DNA of 64,000 nucleotides from Spirosoma endbachense (GTDB taxonomy: Bacteria; Bacteroidota; Bacteroidia; Cytophagales; Spirosomataceae), in contig NZ_CP045997.1 in NCBI RefSeq assembly GCF_010233585.1, positions 4,263,399-4,327,398 of the forward strand, written 5' to 3'. The translations under genes and the position numbers were made by a program. Each line of letters starts with the position of its first letter. The first letter of the stretch is position 1. Below are positions 18,537-27,139 of this stretch, one piece after another. The notes beneath the pieces were generated by a model that saw nothing but the letters and a program-made list of their open reading frames with translations, had not been told where the DNA came from and did not search any database.

Positions 18537-18720
18537 GGTGTGGGTTTCTTAAAACCGACACAGGGCGGACGGTTCGCCGATGCGACGGTTCGCCGATGCG
18601 ACGGTTCGCCGTGGCGATTCTAAAAACCTCGCCGTTAGGTACCCCAACCCGCAGAGATCAGGTTTAAGAACTTGACCTCACGCCCAAAATGCCAACTCAG
18701 CAATTTGACGAAGTTAATCC
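18537..18720. repeat. Dispersed intergenic repeat, copy C (three 16-base units)
   Basis: Same order as copies A and B: GGTGTGGGTTTCTTAAAACC, three GACGGTTCGCCGATGC-type units, GATTCTAAAAACCTCG, and a TCAGGTTTAAGAACTTGACC hairpin. Upstream, both B and C are preceded by CAGTAAAGCAG(A)TCGATGT, so the element may extend further to the left. The tail overlaps the end of the 63-residue gene. Confidence 0.8.
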
Positions 18721-18905
18721 CGCACCAGTAGTGGATTTAGCTCAGATTCATCATCGATTTCAAACGATTGTTTGATGTTATAAGCTACAGGGACATAAGC
18801 TGGTACAGAAAGCGTTATCAGCCTTCGTTCTTTCAGATTGTTGAGAATACGCATAACCTCATCTGAGTTGTTTTCAGAGAAGATGCTAAGCAGGAATGTT
18901 TTCAT
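18714..18905 (-). CDS. Small hypothetical protein (63 residues)
   Basis: MKTFLLSIFSENNSDEVMRI begins a 63-residue protein rich in charged and hydrophobic residues with no membrane segment or known motif. It lies 92 bases downstream of the NDH-2 gene on the same strand and could be the third gene of that operon. Its length, a good ATG and a balanced composition favour a real gene, but I have no family assignment. Confidence 0.5.
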   Translation of the reverse strand: MKTFLLSIFSENNSDEVMRILNNLKERRLITLSVPAYVPVAYNIKQSFEIDDESELNPLLVRD

Positions 18906-18997
18906 TGTTCAAAAAAGTTTTAATGTTTTTAAAAGATGCTGTGGAAGACGGTTTTTAACGAATGAAACAAGCGTCAGGCTACAACCTGTTTGACCCA

Positions 18998-20293
18998 TCA
19001 TGACACCCGGTTTTCCCTGTTTTCTGAGCGGAAAATCATCCGCAAAGCCTGGTCTCTTGTTAAGTAAGCAACGGTCCAGTTATAAAGGGTTTTTATGATA
19101 TTCGTATAGTTGACCAGGGAAATTAAGTGAATGAACAACCAGCTCGTCAGGCCAAGTAACCCACCTAAATGAAATTTATGCTTGAACAGATCAGCATAGG
19201 CATGTTTCCTGCCTATTATCGCCATTTCACCTTTGTCGAAGTAGCTGAAAGGTTTCAAGGGCTTTCCTTTTGCCAGCAACAACAAGTTCCTGGCCAGCGC
19301 TTTACCCTGCTGAATAGCCGGTTGCGCGAGTTGCGGGTGCCCTTCCGGATATGCATGATCTGTAAACTGGATACTGTTATCGCCGATTGCATACAGGTTA
19401 TCGTAGCCAAGGATTCGATTGTATTGGTCGGTGATCAGTCTATGTCCTTTCCCAATGCTGCTTTCTGCTATCCCTTCGAACGTATTCGCAATAACCCCGG
19501 CAGCCCAAAGCAGTGTTTTGGCTTCGATTATCGCACCAGTAGACAAATACACTTTATCATTTTCATACAGCATTACGCGGGTGTTCAGGAGTACGTGAAC
19601 GCCCATATGAGCAAGGGTTTTGTAAGCCGCCTTGTGTGTTTTTTCACTCATCGGCGCCAAAAGATGTGGAGAAGCATCGATAACGTAGATTTCGGCCAGA
19701 TCCTTTTGTATTCCCGGATAGTCATTATTGAGAATATACTCTTTCATTTCGGCGAGCATTCCTGCTACTTCTACACCCGTTGGCCCACCTCCGGCGATAA
19801 CAATTGTCAGTAACTGCTTCTTTACAAGCGGATCATTTTCCAGCGAAGCAGCTTCAAGTGTTTTAATTAACTCATTCCGCATGTACAGGGCATCATCAAT
19901 GCCTTTTAGCGAAAAAGCATTCCGCCGAAAACCTTCACTGCCAAAGAAATTTGTTTTGGAACCGGCCGCAAAAATCAGTATATCATAACCCATTTCACTG
20001 CCATCCGTTAAAGTCAAGGTGTTTGCCTCCGTATTTACCTTCAGGAGCGTAGCCATTCTGAAGTTTAGATTTTTCCCTCTAAAAAGTTTTCGGAATGGAT
20101 AACTGATGCTGGATGGTTCCAGAAAACTGGTTGCAACCTGGTAAAGCAGCGGAGTGAAATAATTATAATTATTCTTATCGATCAATGTAATCTCATAAAA
20201 TGGATTGTTGACTAATTGCTGGCATAAACTAAGCCCTGCAAATCCACCGCCAACAATAACAACCCGTTTTTTGACTGTACCAGCGCTTTTCAT
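18998..20293 (-). CDS. Type II NADH dehydrogenase (NDH-2) family flavoprotein
   Basis: From the ATG at 20291-20293 (MKSAGTVKKRVVIVGGG) 431 residues; the longer open frame overlaps the small upstream gene and is less likely. FAD motif GGGFAGLSL, substrate region NYNYFTPLLYQVAT, NADH-binding AGGGPTGVEVAGMLAEM, and the quinone/FAD region AIGDNSIQ. The C-terminal third (LGLTSWLFIHLISLVNYTNI) is the membrane-associated part. It transfers electrons from NADH to menaquinone without pumping protons. The palindromic element at 20746-20787 lies upstream of the operon. Confidence 0.94.
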   Translation of the reverse strand: MKSAGTVKKRVVIVGGGFAGLSLCQQLVNNPFYEITLIDKNNYNYFTPLLYQVATSFLEPSSISYPFRKLFRGKNLNFRMATLLKVNTEANTLTLTDGSEMGYDILIFAAGSKTNFFGSEGFRRNAFSLKGIDDALYMRNELIKTLEAASLENDPLVKKQLLTIVIAGGGPTGVEVAGMLAEMKEYILNNDYPGIQKDLAEIYVIDASPHLLAPMSEKTHKAAYKTLAHMGVHVLLNTRVMLYENDKVYLSTGAIIEAKTLLWAAGVIANTFEGIAESSIGKGHRLITDQYNRILGYDNLYAIGDNSIQFTDHAYPEGHPQLAQPAIQQGKALARNLLLLAKGKPLKPFSYFDKGEMAIIGRKHAYADLFKHKFHLGGLLGLTSWLFIHLISLVNYTNIIKTLYNWTVAYLTRDQALRMIFRSENRENRVS

Positions 20294-20327
20294 TTCATTT
20301 TGTGTTTTGAGCAAGGCCGGCTCTGCT

Positions 20328-20534
20328 TTATTGATCCAGATTTGGACTAAAATCCGGTTGGTTCCCTGCATCCAGGGATTCATCTTTTTCCCAAACTGTA
20401 TCGTCTAAAAATTCACCTCCCTGGCTTGCATCTTCCTGGTGGTTAGGTAGTGCAAAGGCTAAAGAATCATTTTCCGGTTCGCTAACGGGTTTGCCAGCCA
20501 CGATCGATTTAAATAAATCAAATAAAGTGTTCAT
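20328..20534 (-). CDS. Small hypothetical protein (68 residues) before NDH-2
   Basis: MNTLFDLFKSIVAGKPVSEP starts an acidic 68-residue protein with a C-terminal region rich in Asp, Glu and Gln. It ends 34 bases before the likely NDH-2 start, so the two should be co-transcribed. No homologue is recognised. It may be a small accessory of the dehydrogenase or unrelated. Confidence 0.55.
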   Translation of the reverse strand: MNTLFDLFKSIVAGKPVSEPENDSLAFALPNHQEDASQGGEFLDDTVWEKDESLDAGNQPDFSPNLDQ

Positions 20535-21095
20535 CGGATTAGTGTTTTAGGTTGAGCCCTCTGGTTATTCATGAAAAACAAGAGTCATCTGTTTTTTGCT
20601 GATTACTGCCAGGGCTAAACTGTTTCTGAATGAGAACGTTCAGTTCGGTTTTTCTTCAGGCTATTTAGTGAGTTGCAATCACTATGCCAATTAGATAATT
20701 GTCTGAATATCATAGAGTTGATATAGTTTTATCGTTTCTGCATCCACTTTATTTCGCCAAGTGGCGGATACTTTAACGAAATAAAGTAAAGCGTTGCCAG
20801 AGCATATAGCATGTGGAAAACTGGATCAGTCAATGAAGATTCAGCTTACGTAGATTCAAGTAAATCCATCTGGAATATCCTGCCTTGTTGTCGTGAGTTT
20901 TAATGAAAGCAATCCTATTCATGAATCTCTAACGCTAGGTATTATACGTTAATAAAAAAGCAATTCTTTTCGTAAAGTAGCCCGAGAAGAACCGGCTGAC
21001 CTAAGCCACATTCGCTGGTGAATCGGTTCCGTTACTCGTTCTACCTGAACGTGACGTATTGGCTCGTTTACTGGATCAGGTAATCTCAGGACGAG
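20535..21095. other. Intergenic region holding the palindromic element
   Basis: About 560 bases between the NDH-2 operon and the second 335-residue gene, AT-rich, with the palindromic element (20746-20787) as the only structure I can support. No further ORF is convincing. Confidence 0.5.
20746..20787. promoter_or_regulatory. Palindromic element, copy 2 (ACTTTATTTCG / CGAAATAAAGT)
   Basis: Exact 11-base arms at 20746-20756 and 20777-20787, loop of 20 bases, the same as copy 1. The flanks are shared with copy 1 (TCTGCATCC before; TAAAGCG after, TAGAGCG in copy 1). It lies about 210 bases upstream of the first gene of the NDH-2 operon. Confidence 0.6.
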
Positions 21096-22103
21096 TCACT
21101 GATAGAGGTATATCGTTTCAGGTTTTTGCAGATCATTGATCCATTGACCGATGTATTCAAGCAGGTTCTCCTTATTCAGGAAGACTTTCTGCTCGCCTAA
21201 AATTTCAAAGACGACAAGACCAAGCGCCAGACAGTGCGCCATGTCAAGTTGAAGCAGTAAGCCTATACTGAAACCGGCAATAAAATTCTGACGAGCATTC
21301 ATTGCCATCTCTGTCGTTTGAGCAACCTTCCTTCTGGCCAGTACAAATTGCTGTTGTTTCGCAAACAGAACTGCGTTTGTCGCAGAATAAATCAGCAAAC
21401 GCGTGACCTTCATGGTTCTGAAAATAGACAAATATTTTCGATTTAAATCAGGCGCTGTTTGATGCGCAACCGGCGTGTCGGCACGTACTCCGTTCAGGAC
21501 CATCCAGAGCTTACCAGCCTCTTCTTCATCCAGGGCAAAAGTGACCTGGCCGTACAGCGAAAAGTCGCTGATGATATCGAGCGCTTCGTCGACCTGAAAG
21601 GAAAGCTTCGTGAGCGGATCACCCAGATAGAAAATGAACTCAAAGTCTTTTTTTTCAATCGGTTTGATGACATCGATCAGCAATCCGTTCCATAGGTCTG
21701 AAGCGCCAATCAGGCTTGACCAGTTATCAAATGCAATCGTACGGCAATGCCGAAATAACGCGCGAAGTTCACCGATCACGGCATCGTTCCGCAGATAATG
21801 CCACAGGAAACGTTCACTGGCAACATTTGACATGTCAAAAGGAAGGTTAGCCAGCGGAGTCAGGTCGTGCTGACGGCTTAAGGTCAAACTACGAATACCT
21901 AAAATCTGCAACAGCTCAGGAAGAATAAATTCACCAATACCGAAGGCTTCCATACCAAGCGTCGTTGCTGACGGATTTCCAGCAGTATCAGCGCTTAAAG
22001 GGCTCAGGTATACGGTTCCTGAAACATGGAAAGTTTGTATACTTGACCGTAGATCTGTCAGAATGGGGCCTGCATCGATCATTTCCAGGTTTAGTGGTTC
22101 CAT
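21096..22103 (-). CDS. Uncharacterised 335-residue protein, paralogue 2
   Basis: Same length and layout as the protein at 12792-13799; I do not recognise the family. It starts MEPLNLEMIDAGPILTDLRS and ends QWINDLQKPETIYLYQ. Shared blocks: HCRTIAFDNWSSLIGASDLW, IKPIEKKDFEFIFYLGDPLT, and the FSLYGQVTFALDEEEAGKLW segment. There is no bestrophin next to this copy; neighbours are the NDH-2 operon and a hydrolase gene. A cytoplasmic, alpha/beta-type protein is possible but not shown. Confidence 0.75.
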   Translation of the reverse strand: MEPLNLEMIDAGPILTDLRSSIQTFHVSGTVYLSPLSADTAGNPSATTLGMEAFGIGEFILPELLQILGIRSLTLSRQHDLTPLANLPFDMSNVASERFLWHYLRNDAVIGELRALFRHCRTIAFDNWSSLIGASDLWNGLLIDVIKPIEKKDFEFIFYLGDPLTKLSFQVDEALDIISDFSLYGQVTFALDEEEAGKLWMVLNGVRADTPVAHQTAPDLNRKYLSIFRTMKVTRLLIYSATNAVLFAKQQQFVLARRKVAQTTEMAMNARQNFIAGFSIGLLLQLDMAHCLALGLVVFEILGEQKVFLNKENLLEYIGQWINDLQKPETIYLYQ

Positions 22104-22253
22104 AATTCAAATCAGTTAAAAATTCAAAGAGATCTCCCGATTATTCCCTTATACAGTCTGGCCTGTTAGAGTTGTTGAGGAGTTTGTTGGCTAAACCGTT
22201 ACCGAACCATGTTCAACAGACTCCCGCCAAAAAACAACCCGAAACTCGTAAGT

Positions 22254-22304
22254 GAAGTCAATAGGCCAGCTTACACTACGTTGAAAAGATGGTCTATTGA
22301 CTTC
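22254..22304 (-). terminator. Inverted repeat after the hydrolase gene
   Basis: Exact arms GAAGTCAATAG (22254-22264) and CTATTGACTTC (22294-22304), 17 bases past the stop of the minus-strand hydrolase gene. No T run follows directly, so it may be a stabilising structure rather than a strong terminator. Confidence 0.4.
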
Positions 22305-22320
22305 TTTGGTAATTAAATAA

Positions 22321-23115
22321 CTAGTTGGAGACGAGTTCCTTGCGGCTCACATTGCTGGCGGCCTCGATAATAAATGAAGCCACTTTCTTCGGTTGAGACA
22401 CCATCGGGATGTGGCAGGCATCGAGCTCAATAGCCGTTGCTTTTATAGTTTTGGCCATAGCCCGTTCCAGATCCGGATTGATCATTCGATCTCTTTTGGC
22501 AACAATGTACCAGGCGGGCTTTTGTCGCCAGGCAGCTTTGGCAATTTTCTCACCCGGTGCCACTGCCGCCCACTGGCCCTGAGTGGCTAAAATGACCCGT
22601 CGTTCCGACTCGGGCAGATCCTGAGCAAAATCCTCATGAATACCTTTGGGCGTTAACGACAGAAAACCAGCGGCATCGGGCCTGACTTCATCATTACCAG
22701 GTCCGGGAGGAAATGTTTTAGCCACATCGCTTAACGATTGCCCATTGTCGGGGGCGAAAGCGGCCACATAGAGAAGACCAGCTACTTTTGGGTCATTGCC
22801 TGCTTCTGAAATGACCACACCCGCCCAGGAATGCCCAACCAGCAACACGGGTCCATCCATGAGGGCAATGGCTCGTTTGGTAGCGGCCACATCGTCCTGC
22901 AAGGAGGTGAGGGGATTTTGTACTGCCGTGACGTTCAGTCCTTTGGCTAGTAACAGGGGGATGACTTTCGCCCAGCTAGAGCCGTCGGCGAAGGCCCCGT
23001 GTACCAACACGATATTCTTTACACTTTTGGTTTGTGCTTCCACTTGAGTAATTGAGATAAGAGTGAAAAATAGGCCCAGAAGGGCTCCGATTAACGTATT
23101 ATTTAGCTTTAACAT
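22321..23115 (-). CDS. Secreted alpha/beta hydrolase
   Basis: A 264-residue protein with a Sec signal peptide (LIGALLGLFFTLISITQVEA, cleavage after AQ). Fold landmarks: NIVLVHGAFADGSSW, nucleophile elbow GHSWAG, and C-terminal His in DACHIPMVSQPK. These match the methyl esterase/hydroxynitrile lyase-like group (COG0596) that often ends in such an H-region. The export signal is Sec type, unlike the Tat-exported hydrolase at 14961. It lies 43 bases downstream of another hydrolase gene, likely one operon. Confidence 0.9.
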   Translation of the reverse strand: MLKLNNTLIGALLGLFFTLISITQVEAQTKSVKNIVLVHGAFADGSSWAKVIPLLLAKGLNVTAVQNPLTSLQDDVAATKRAIALMDGPVLLVGHSWAGVVISEAGNDPKVAGLLYVAAFAPDNGQSLSDVAKTFPPGPGNDEVRPDAAGFLSLTPKGIHEDFAQDLPESERRVILATQGQWAAVAPGEKIAKAAWRQKPAWYIVAKRDRMINPDLERAMAKTIKATAIELDACHIPMVSQPKKVASFIIEAASNVSRKELVSN

Positions 23116-23158
23116 GATTGGTTGAATTTGACGGTTTTTTGAAAACGAACAGGTGCTA

Positions 23159-24166
23159 TTATTGACCGTCGCCGAGGTACTTTTTGAGTTCGGCAGCGGC
23201 CTGAAGAACCAACGAGCGAACAGCGGGTAGGGTAGCCAAGCCGTTCAGGAGCCCAAAGTCATGGATCATGCCATTGTAGCGAACCGTCGTAACGGCAACG
23301 CCAGCTTCGTCCAGCTTCCGGCCATACGCTTCCCCTTCGTCCCGTAAAATATCATTCTCCGCTACCTGAATCAGGGCGGGTGGAAGACCGCGCAGTTGCT
23401 CAATCGACGCTTGCAGCGGAGAAGCATGAATGTCCTTGCGTTGCTCAGGGTCAGCGATGTATAAATCATACATCCACTTCATCAGGGAAGTTGTTAAAAA
23501 ACGATCCTTACCAAAGCGATGATAGGAATCCGTTTCAAAATCTGCGTCGACAATGGGCCACATCATAATCTGAAGTTTAATGGCAGGCCCCCCTTTTTCC
23601 TTCGCCATCAGGGTGGTAACGGTAGTCATATTACCCCCGACACTGTTACCGACCACTGCCAATCGGCTGCCGTCTACGTTGATTTCTGCGCCGTTTTCGG
23701 CAACCCACCTGGTCGCTGCGTAGATTTCGTTGATGGCTTGTGGAAAGGGTGCCTCTGAAGTTCGGGTATAGTTCACAAAAACGGCGGCAAAGCCAGAGAG
23801 TACCACCAGATCCCGCACCAGCCGCTGGTGGGTTGGAAAGTCGCCTAATACCCATCCGCCACCATGAATGAACATAAACACGGGTAGTGTTTCCGTGACT
23901 CCTGCCGGACGAACAATATGCAGGTCGATGGAGTAACCGTCACTGGTAATGGTTTTTTGGACAACATGGATCCCTGAGATATCCACTTCTACGGATGCCT
24001 GAGCCTCAACAAGGCCCAACTGCGCTTCCTGGGGCGATAGAGTCTCCAGCGGTGGACCACCACTGGAATTCAGAATTTTTAAAAACGCTTTGGTGCCCCG
24101 GTCAAGATTGGAATCATCGGCATAGTTAACCGGACTGACTGGTTGAGAGATAGTGTTTGTATCCAT
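23159..24166 (-). CDS. Alpha/beta hydrolase of the hormone-sensitive lipase group
   Basis: From the ATG at 24164-24166 (MDTNTISQPV) 335 residues; an upstream in-frame extension to 24232 is unlikely. The HSL family oxyanion motif HGGGW follows VFMFIHGGGW, the nucleophile is in GNSVGGN, and the terminal MIHDFGLLNG holds the His. Such enzymes act on short-chain esters; the Asp partner lies near AENDILRDEG. It precedes a secreted hydrolase on the same strand after a 43-base gap. Confidence 0.92.
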   Translation of the reverse strand: MDTNTISQPVSPVNYADDSNLDRGTKAFLKILNSSGGPPLETLSPQEAQLGLVEAQASVEVDISGIHVVQKTITSDGYSIDLHIVRPAGVTETLPVFMFIHGGGWVLGDFPTHQRLVRDLVVLSGFAAVFVNYTRTSEAPFPQAINEIYAATRWVAENGAEINVDGSRLAVVGNSVGGNMTTVTTLMAKEKGGPAIKLQIMMWPIVDADFETDSYHRFGKDRFLTTSLMKWMYDLYIADPEQRKDIHASPLQASIEQLRGLPPALIQVAENDILRDEGEAYGRKLDEAGVAVTTVRYNGMIHDFGLLNGLATLPAVRSLVLQAAAELKKYLGDGQ

Positions 24167-24334
24167 AATTTTTTGGCTAGTTTTAAATTGACCCGATGAG
24201 GGATGATAAAAGCTTTTCAAAGCGCGTGCCATGACAATAGCGTTACCAAAAAGGGTCAGTATTGCGTTTAAAGGCCGTTTTTGCTTAAAAGCCTGCGAAG
24301 AAAAGGGTTGTATAACTCCAAATCGGAGAGCAAC

Positions 24335-24348
24335 TCCAAAAAATTGGA
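24335..24348. promoter_or_regulatory. Palindromic site TCCAAAAAATTGGA
   Basis: Identical to the site at 31131-31144 and 13/14 to that at 24707-24720. A weaker version (12/14, read on the complementary strand) is at 28019-28032. The sites are upstream of the sigma-54 response regulator and both sensor kinases, which suggests an activator-binding site. Confidence 0.45.
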
Positions 24349-24706
24349 CGATGCAAATTCCTTAAACCGATCCTGCTTGATGGTGATTTTTTAAGCTCAA
24401 AATGGCTTCATGCGGGCGGGCTAAAGTACAGAGGTAATTGTGCCGAAGCATTTGCTCATAAAGCCGTATATGCTCCTGAAAACTCATTGGATCAGTACGA
24501 ATTCCTTTAGAACGTCAACCCAAACAAAAAAACAAAGTTTAGTTGCCTGCTGAACTGGTAGGGCGTTTGCCGATGCAGTTTTTTTACAGAATCGAACTCG
24601 GAATAAGCCTGAATAGGGTCCCGGAAGATGGCACCGTCATGTTGCCTGACCAACTTAATTTCGTTGTTTATGGGAAGGATGACCGCGATTTCTAATTCTG
24701 GAGATC

Positions 24707-24720
24707 TCCAAAAAACTGGA
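24707..24720. promoter_or_regulatory. Palindromic site TCCAAAAAACTGGA
   Basis: Second copy upstream of the response regulator, 345 bases before its ATG. It differs by one base from the copies at 24335 and 31131 and matches 12/14 the complement of the site at 28019-28032. Confidence 0.45.
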
Positions 24721-24943
24721 TTTCCCACAGTTGTCCGTAGGCAACTTGCCCATTAAATTCATTACGACCAATGAAATAACGGTTGAGGAATGGACCAGTT
24801 TTCGTTAATTTTCAACCGCATAATACAGTAAATTAGCCTTTAATTGAGTGAGAAGGTTAGACTTATGCACTTTACTGATTTGTTAGTTAGTCTATTATAA
24901 TCTGGACAGGATGAGGTATAGTTCTTGTCATGTTTATGAAATT

Positions 24944-25021
24944 AGGACTTTCGCTTCGAGCCGTGCCACGGTTATTAATTCTACTTCTAATAACCGTGGC
25001 ACGGCTCGAAGCGAAAGTCCT
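24944..25021. repeat. Large hairpin element with perfect 34-base arms
   Basis: The arms start AGGACTTTCGCTTCGAG and run to GTTATTA (24944-24977); the exact complement starts TAATAACCGTGGCAC (24988-25021); loop is ten bases. It ends 43 bases before the start codon of the response regulator. A degenerate relative, sharing the AGGACTTT(T/C)GC ends and the GTGCCACCG/TTAATAACC cores, is at 31178-31266. Such palindromes can be foldback (MITE-like) elements or strong transcription structures. Confidence 0.7.
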
Positions 25022-25064
25022 AGAAATTAGTCTGTTTTTCGGAGAACTCTACCTGTTTTAGACT

Positions 25065-27113
25065 ATGCAATCGTCATCCAATCTTTCGATCAACTCGACA
25101 TCGGCCTGTAAGATTTTAATTGTTGAGGATGAATACATCATTGCCAATGATTTGAGCATCATTCTACAGGATGCTGGATATCCGGTGATCGGGATTGCTA
25201 ACTCGGTAGCTAAAGCGCTGGCCCTGATGGCGCAGCAGGTGCCCGACATGGTACTGCTTGATATTTACCTGAAAGGAAAGGAAACCGGTATCGATCTGGC
25301 AAAACAACTCGAAGAAATCAATATTCCTTTTATTTATATATCCGCCAACGACAACCAGAGCGTGCTGGAAGCGGTGAAGGCAACACAGCCCAGCGGTTAC
25401 ATTGTCAAACCGTTTCGGGAAAAGGATGTCCTGACCGCACTCGAAATCGGGCGATACCGGCATTCGCACAGTGTCGAGCTAAAACTGCGGGAAGAAAAAG
25501 CGCTCCAGATCGCCATTACCAATGCTTTGTCTGATACAGCAGAGTGGGAGAAACGGCTATTGACCATAACCCAATTGCTGCAGCAACACATTCCTTTCGA
25601 CTTTTTAACAATTCGCCACCAGCGACTGGGTACAACGCATAGTTATAATTATTACAGGGTTGGATTTGAGGAATATCAACTGCTAAGCCTACAGGCTATT
25701 CAGCAGATGACTAACGCTAAAGTTGATTTCCAGTTACTGCCGCCGGGTAAGCAGTTAGTAAACGGACCTGTTCGTTACAACCAGGAAGGATTAAGTACTT
25801 TATGCCAGCAAGACCCATTTATTCAACTCCTGGTAAAAACATTTCGGTTCGAATCGGTCCTGATGATGCCGTTTCGTCTGGTCAATGGGGAGCTGTTTAT
25901 AATTGGTTTTTTGAGTCGAAATTCCGAACCCTATCTAGCCCGGCATCAGGCGTTGCTGGAGCGTCTGGAACAGCCAATAGTACTAACCCTGGAACGGGTA
26001 ATGGCTTATGAAGAGATTGCCCGACTCAGCAATAAGTTAAAACAGGAGAATTCCTATTTACAGGAAGAGGTAAAAACATTAGTGAATTTTGAGGAGATTA
26101 TTGGGAAAAGTGAAAGCCTGTTGCATGTCTTTAATTTGGTTACCCAGGTAGCGCCAACCGATACCACCGTGCTGGTGATGGGAGAAAGTGGTACTGGAAA
26201 AGAATTGATTGCGCGCGCCATTCATAACCAATCGTCTCGGAAAGAGAAGATATTGGTCAAAGTTAATTGCGCTACACTCCCCGCTAATCTGATCGAATCG
26301 GAATTATTTGGCCATGAGAAAGGGTCATTTACCGGAGCCTTTGAAAAGCGAATTGGCAAGTTTGAACTGGCTCAGGGAGGAACCATATTTCTGGATGAGA
26401 TTGGTGAATTGCCCCTGGAATTACAGGCAAAATTGCTGCGGGTATTGCAGGAAAAAGAAATTGAGCGAATAGGGGGTAAGGCACCAATAAAAACCGATGT
26501 TCGTGTCATTGCGGCAACAAACCGGAACCTGGAAGTAGAGGTAACAGAAGGTCGTTTTCGCATGGATCTCTTTTTTCGACTGGCCACGTTCCCCATTACG
26601 TTGCCCCCTTTACGGGAACGACCGGGTGATATCGTACTGCTCGCTCATTATTTTGCCCGTAAATTGGCCCAAAAGCAAAGAAAGTCATTTCTTGGATTCA
26701 GCGACATGGCACTTTCTGAGTTAACCAGTTACGCATGGCCGGGTAATATTCGAGAGTTAGAAAATGTCATTGAACAAGCCATTATTCTCAATAATGGGCA
26801 GACACCGTTGGTATTAGGGAGACCATTGGAAAAGCGTTTATTTGCGCCAAATCCTCCACTTAGCCAGCCTAAAAGCAATAGACTTCCTGAAAATCTGACA
26901 GTTAGCTTGCCCAGAGATCTGTCAGAAATGAAACAGATGCAACAGGCAACCGAACGGGAATACATTCTGGCCATTCTAAATCAGACAAATGGTCGTATTC
27001 GGGGAAGTGGTGGCGCAGCCGAGTTATTGAATTTAAAACCGACCACGCTGGAATATCGAATGGAAAAAATGGGTATCCGAAAAATACTGACAGTTCAGCC
27101 GCCAGACTCCTGA
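25065..27113 (+). CDS. Response regulator with sigma-54 activator domain
   Basis: A 682-residue protein. An N-terminal REC domain has acidic pair ED at 21-22, phospho-acceptor Asp66 in [10 protein letters not shown] and Lys115 in YIVKPF. A GAF-like central region (residues about 150-320) is followed by the AAA+ sigma-54 domain: Walker A GESGTGKE, a GSFTGA loop (variant of GAFTGA), Walker [11 protein letters not shown], and a Fis-type HTH ([20 protein letters not shown]). When phosphorylated by a kinase it should activate sigma-54 promoters. The two TPR kinases nearby are natural partners. Confidence 0.94.
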   Translation: MQSSSNLSINSTSACKILIVEDEYIIANDLSIILQDAGYPVIGIANSVAKALALMAQQVPDMVLLDIYLKGKETGIDLAKQLEEINIPFIYISANDNQSVLEAVKATQPSGYIVKPFREKDVLTALEIGRYRHSHSVELKLREEKALQIAITNALSDTAEWEKRLLTITQLLQQHIPFDFLTIRHQRLGTTHSYNYYRVGFEEYQLLSLQAIQQMTNAKVDFQLLPPGKQLVNGPVRYNQEGLSTLCQQDPFIQLLVKTFRFESVLMMPFRLVNGELFIIGFLSRNSEPYLARHQALLERLEQPIVLTLERVMAYEEIARLSNKLKQENSYLQEEVKTLVNFEEIIGKSESLLHVFNLVTQVAPTDTTVLVMGESGTGKELIARAIHNQSSRKEKILVKVNCATLPANLIESELFGHEKGSFTGAFEKRIGKFELAQGGTIFLDEIGELPLELQAKLLRVLQEKEIERIGGKAPIKTDVRVIAATNRNLEVEVTEGRFRMDLFFRLATFPITLPPLRERPGDIVLLAHYFARKLAQKQRKSFLGFSDMALSELTSYAWPGNIRELENVIEQAIILNNGQTPLVLGRPLEKRLFAPNPPLSQPKSNRLPENLTVSLPRDLSEMKQMQQATEREYILAILNQTNGRIRGSGGAAELLNLKPTTLEYRMEKMGIRKILTVQPPDS

Positions 27114-27139
27114 CTAAGTACGCATTGCGAACAGGAAAC

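Larger units (their letters stand above)
24167..24943. other. Long intergenic region with two copies of a palindromic 14-mer
   Basis: About 780 bases. Two TCCAAAAAA(T/C)TGGA sites (24335-24348 and 24707-24720) are present. A minus-strand frame of 73 residues (24507-24728) starts MGNPVFWRSPELEIAV and contains the second site; it may be a small gene but its composition is not distinctive. The region ends at a large hairpin. Confidence 0.5.

Noticed and set aside
18998..20383. Longer N-terminus for NDH-2
   Set aside because: It would overlap the small upstream gene by 56 bases; the ATG at 20293 precedes the FAD motif at the usual distance.
24507..24728. 73-residue minus-strand frame
   Set aside because: It overlaps a palindromic site and has no partner. 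It is mentioned as possible but not annotated as a gene.
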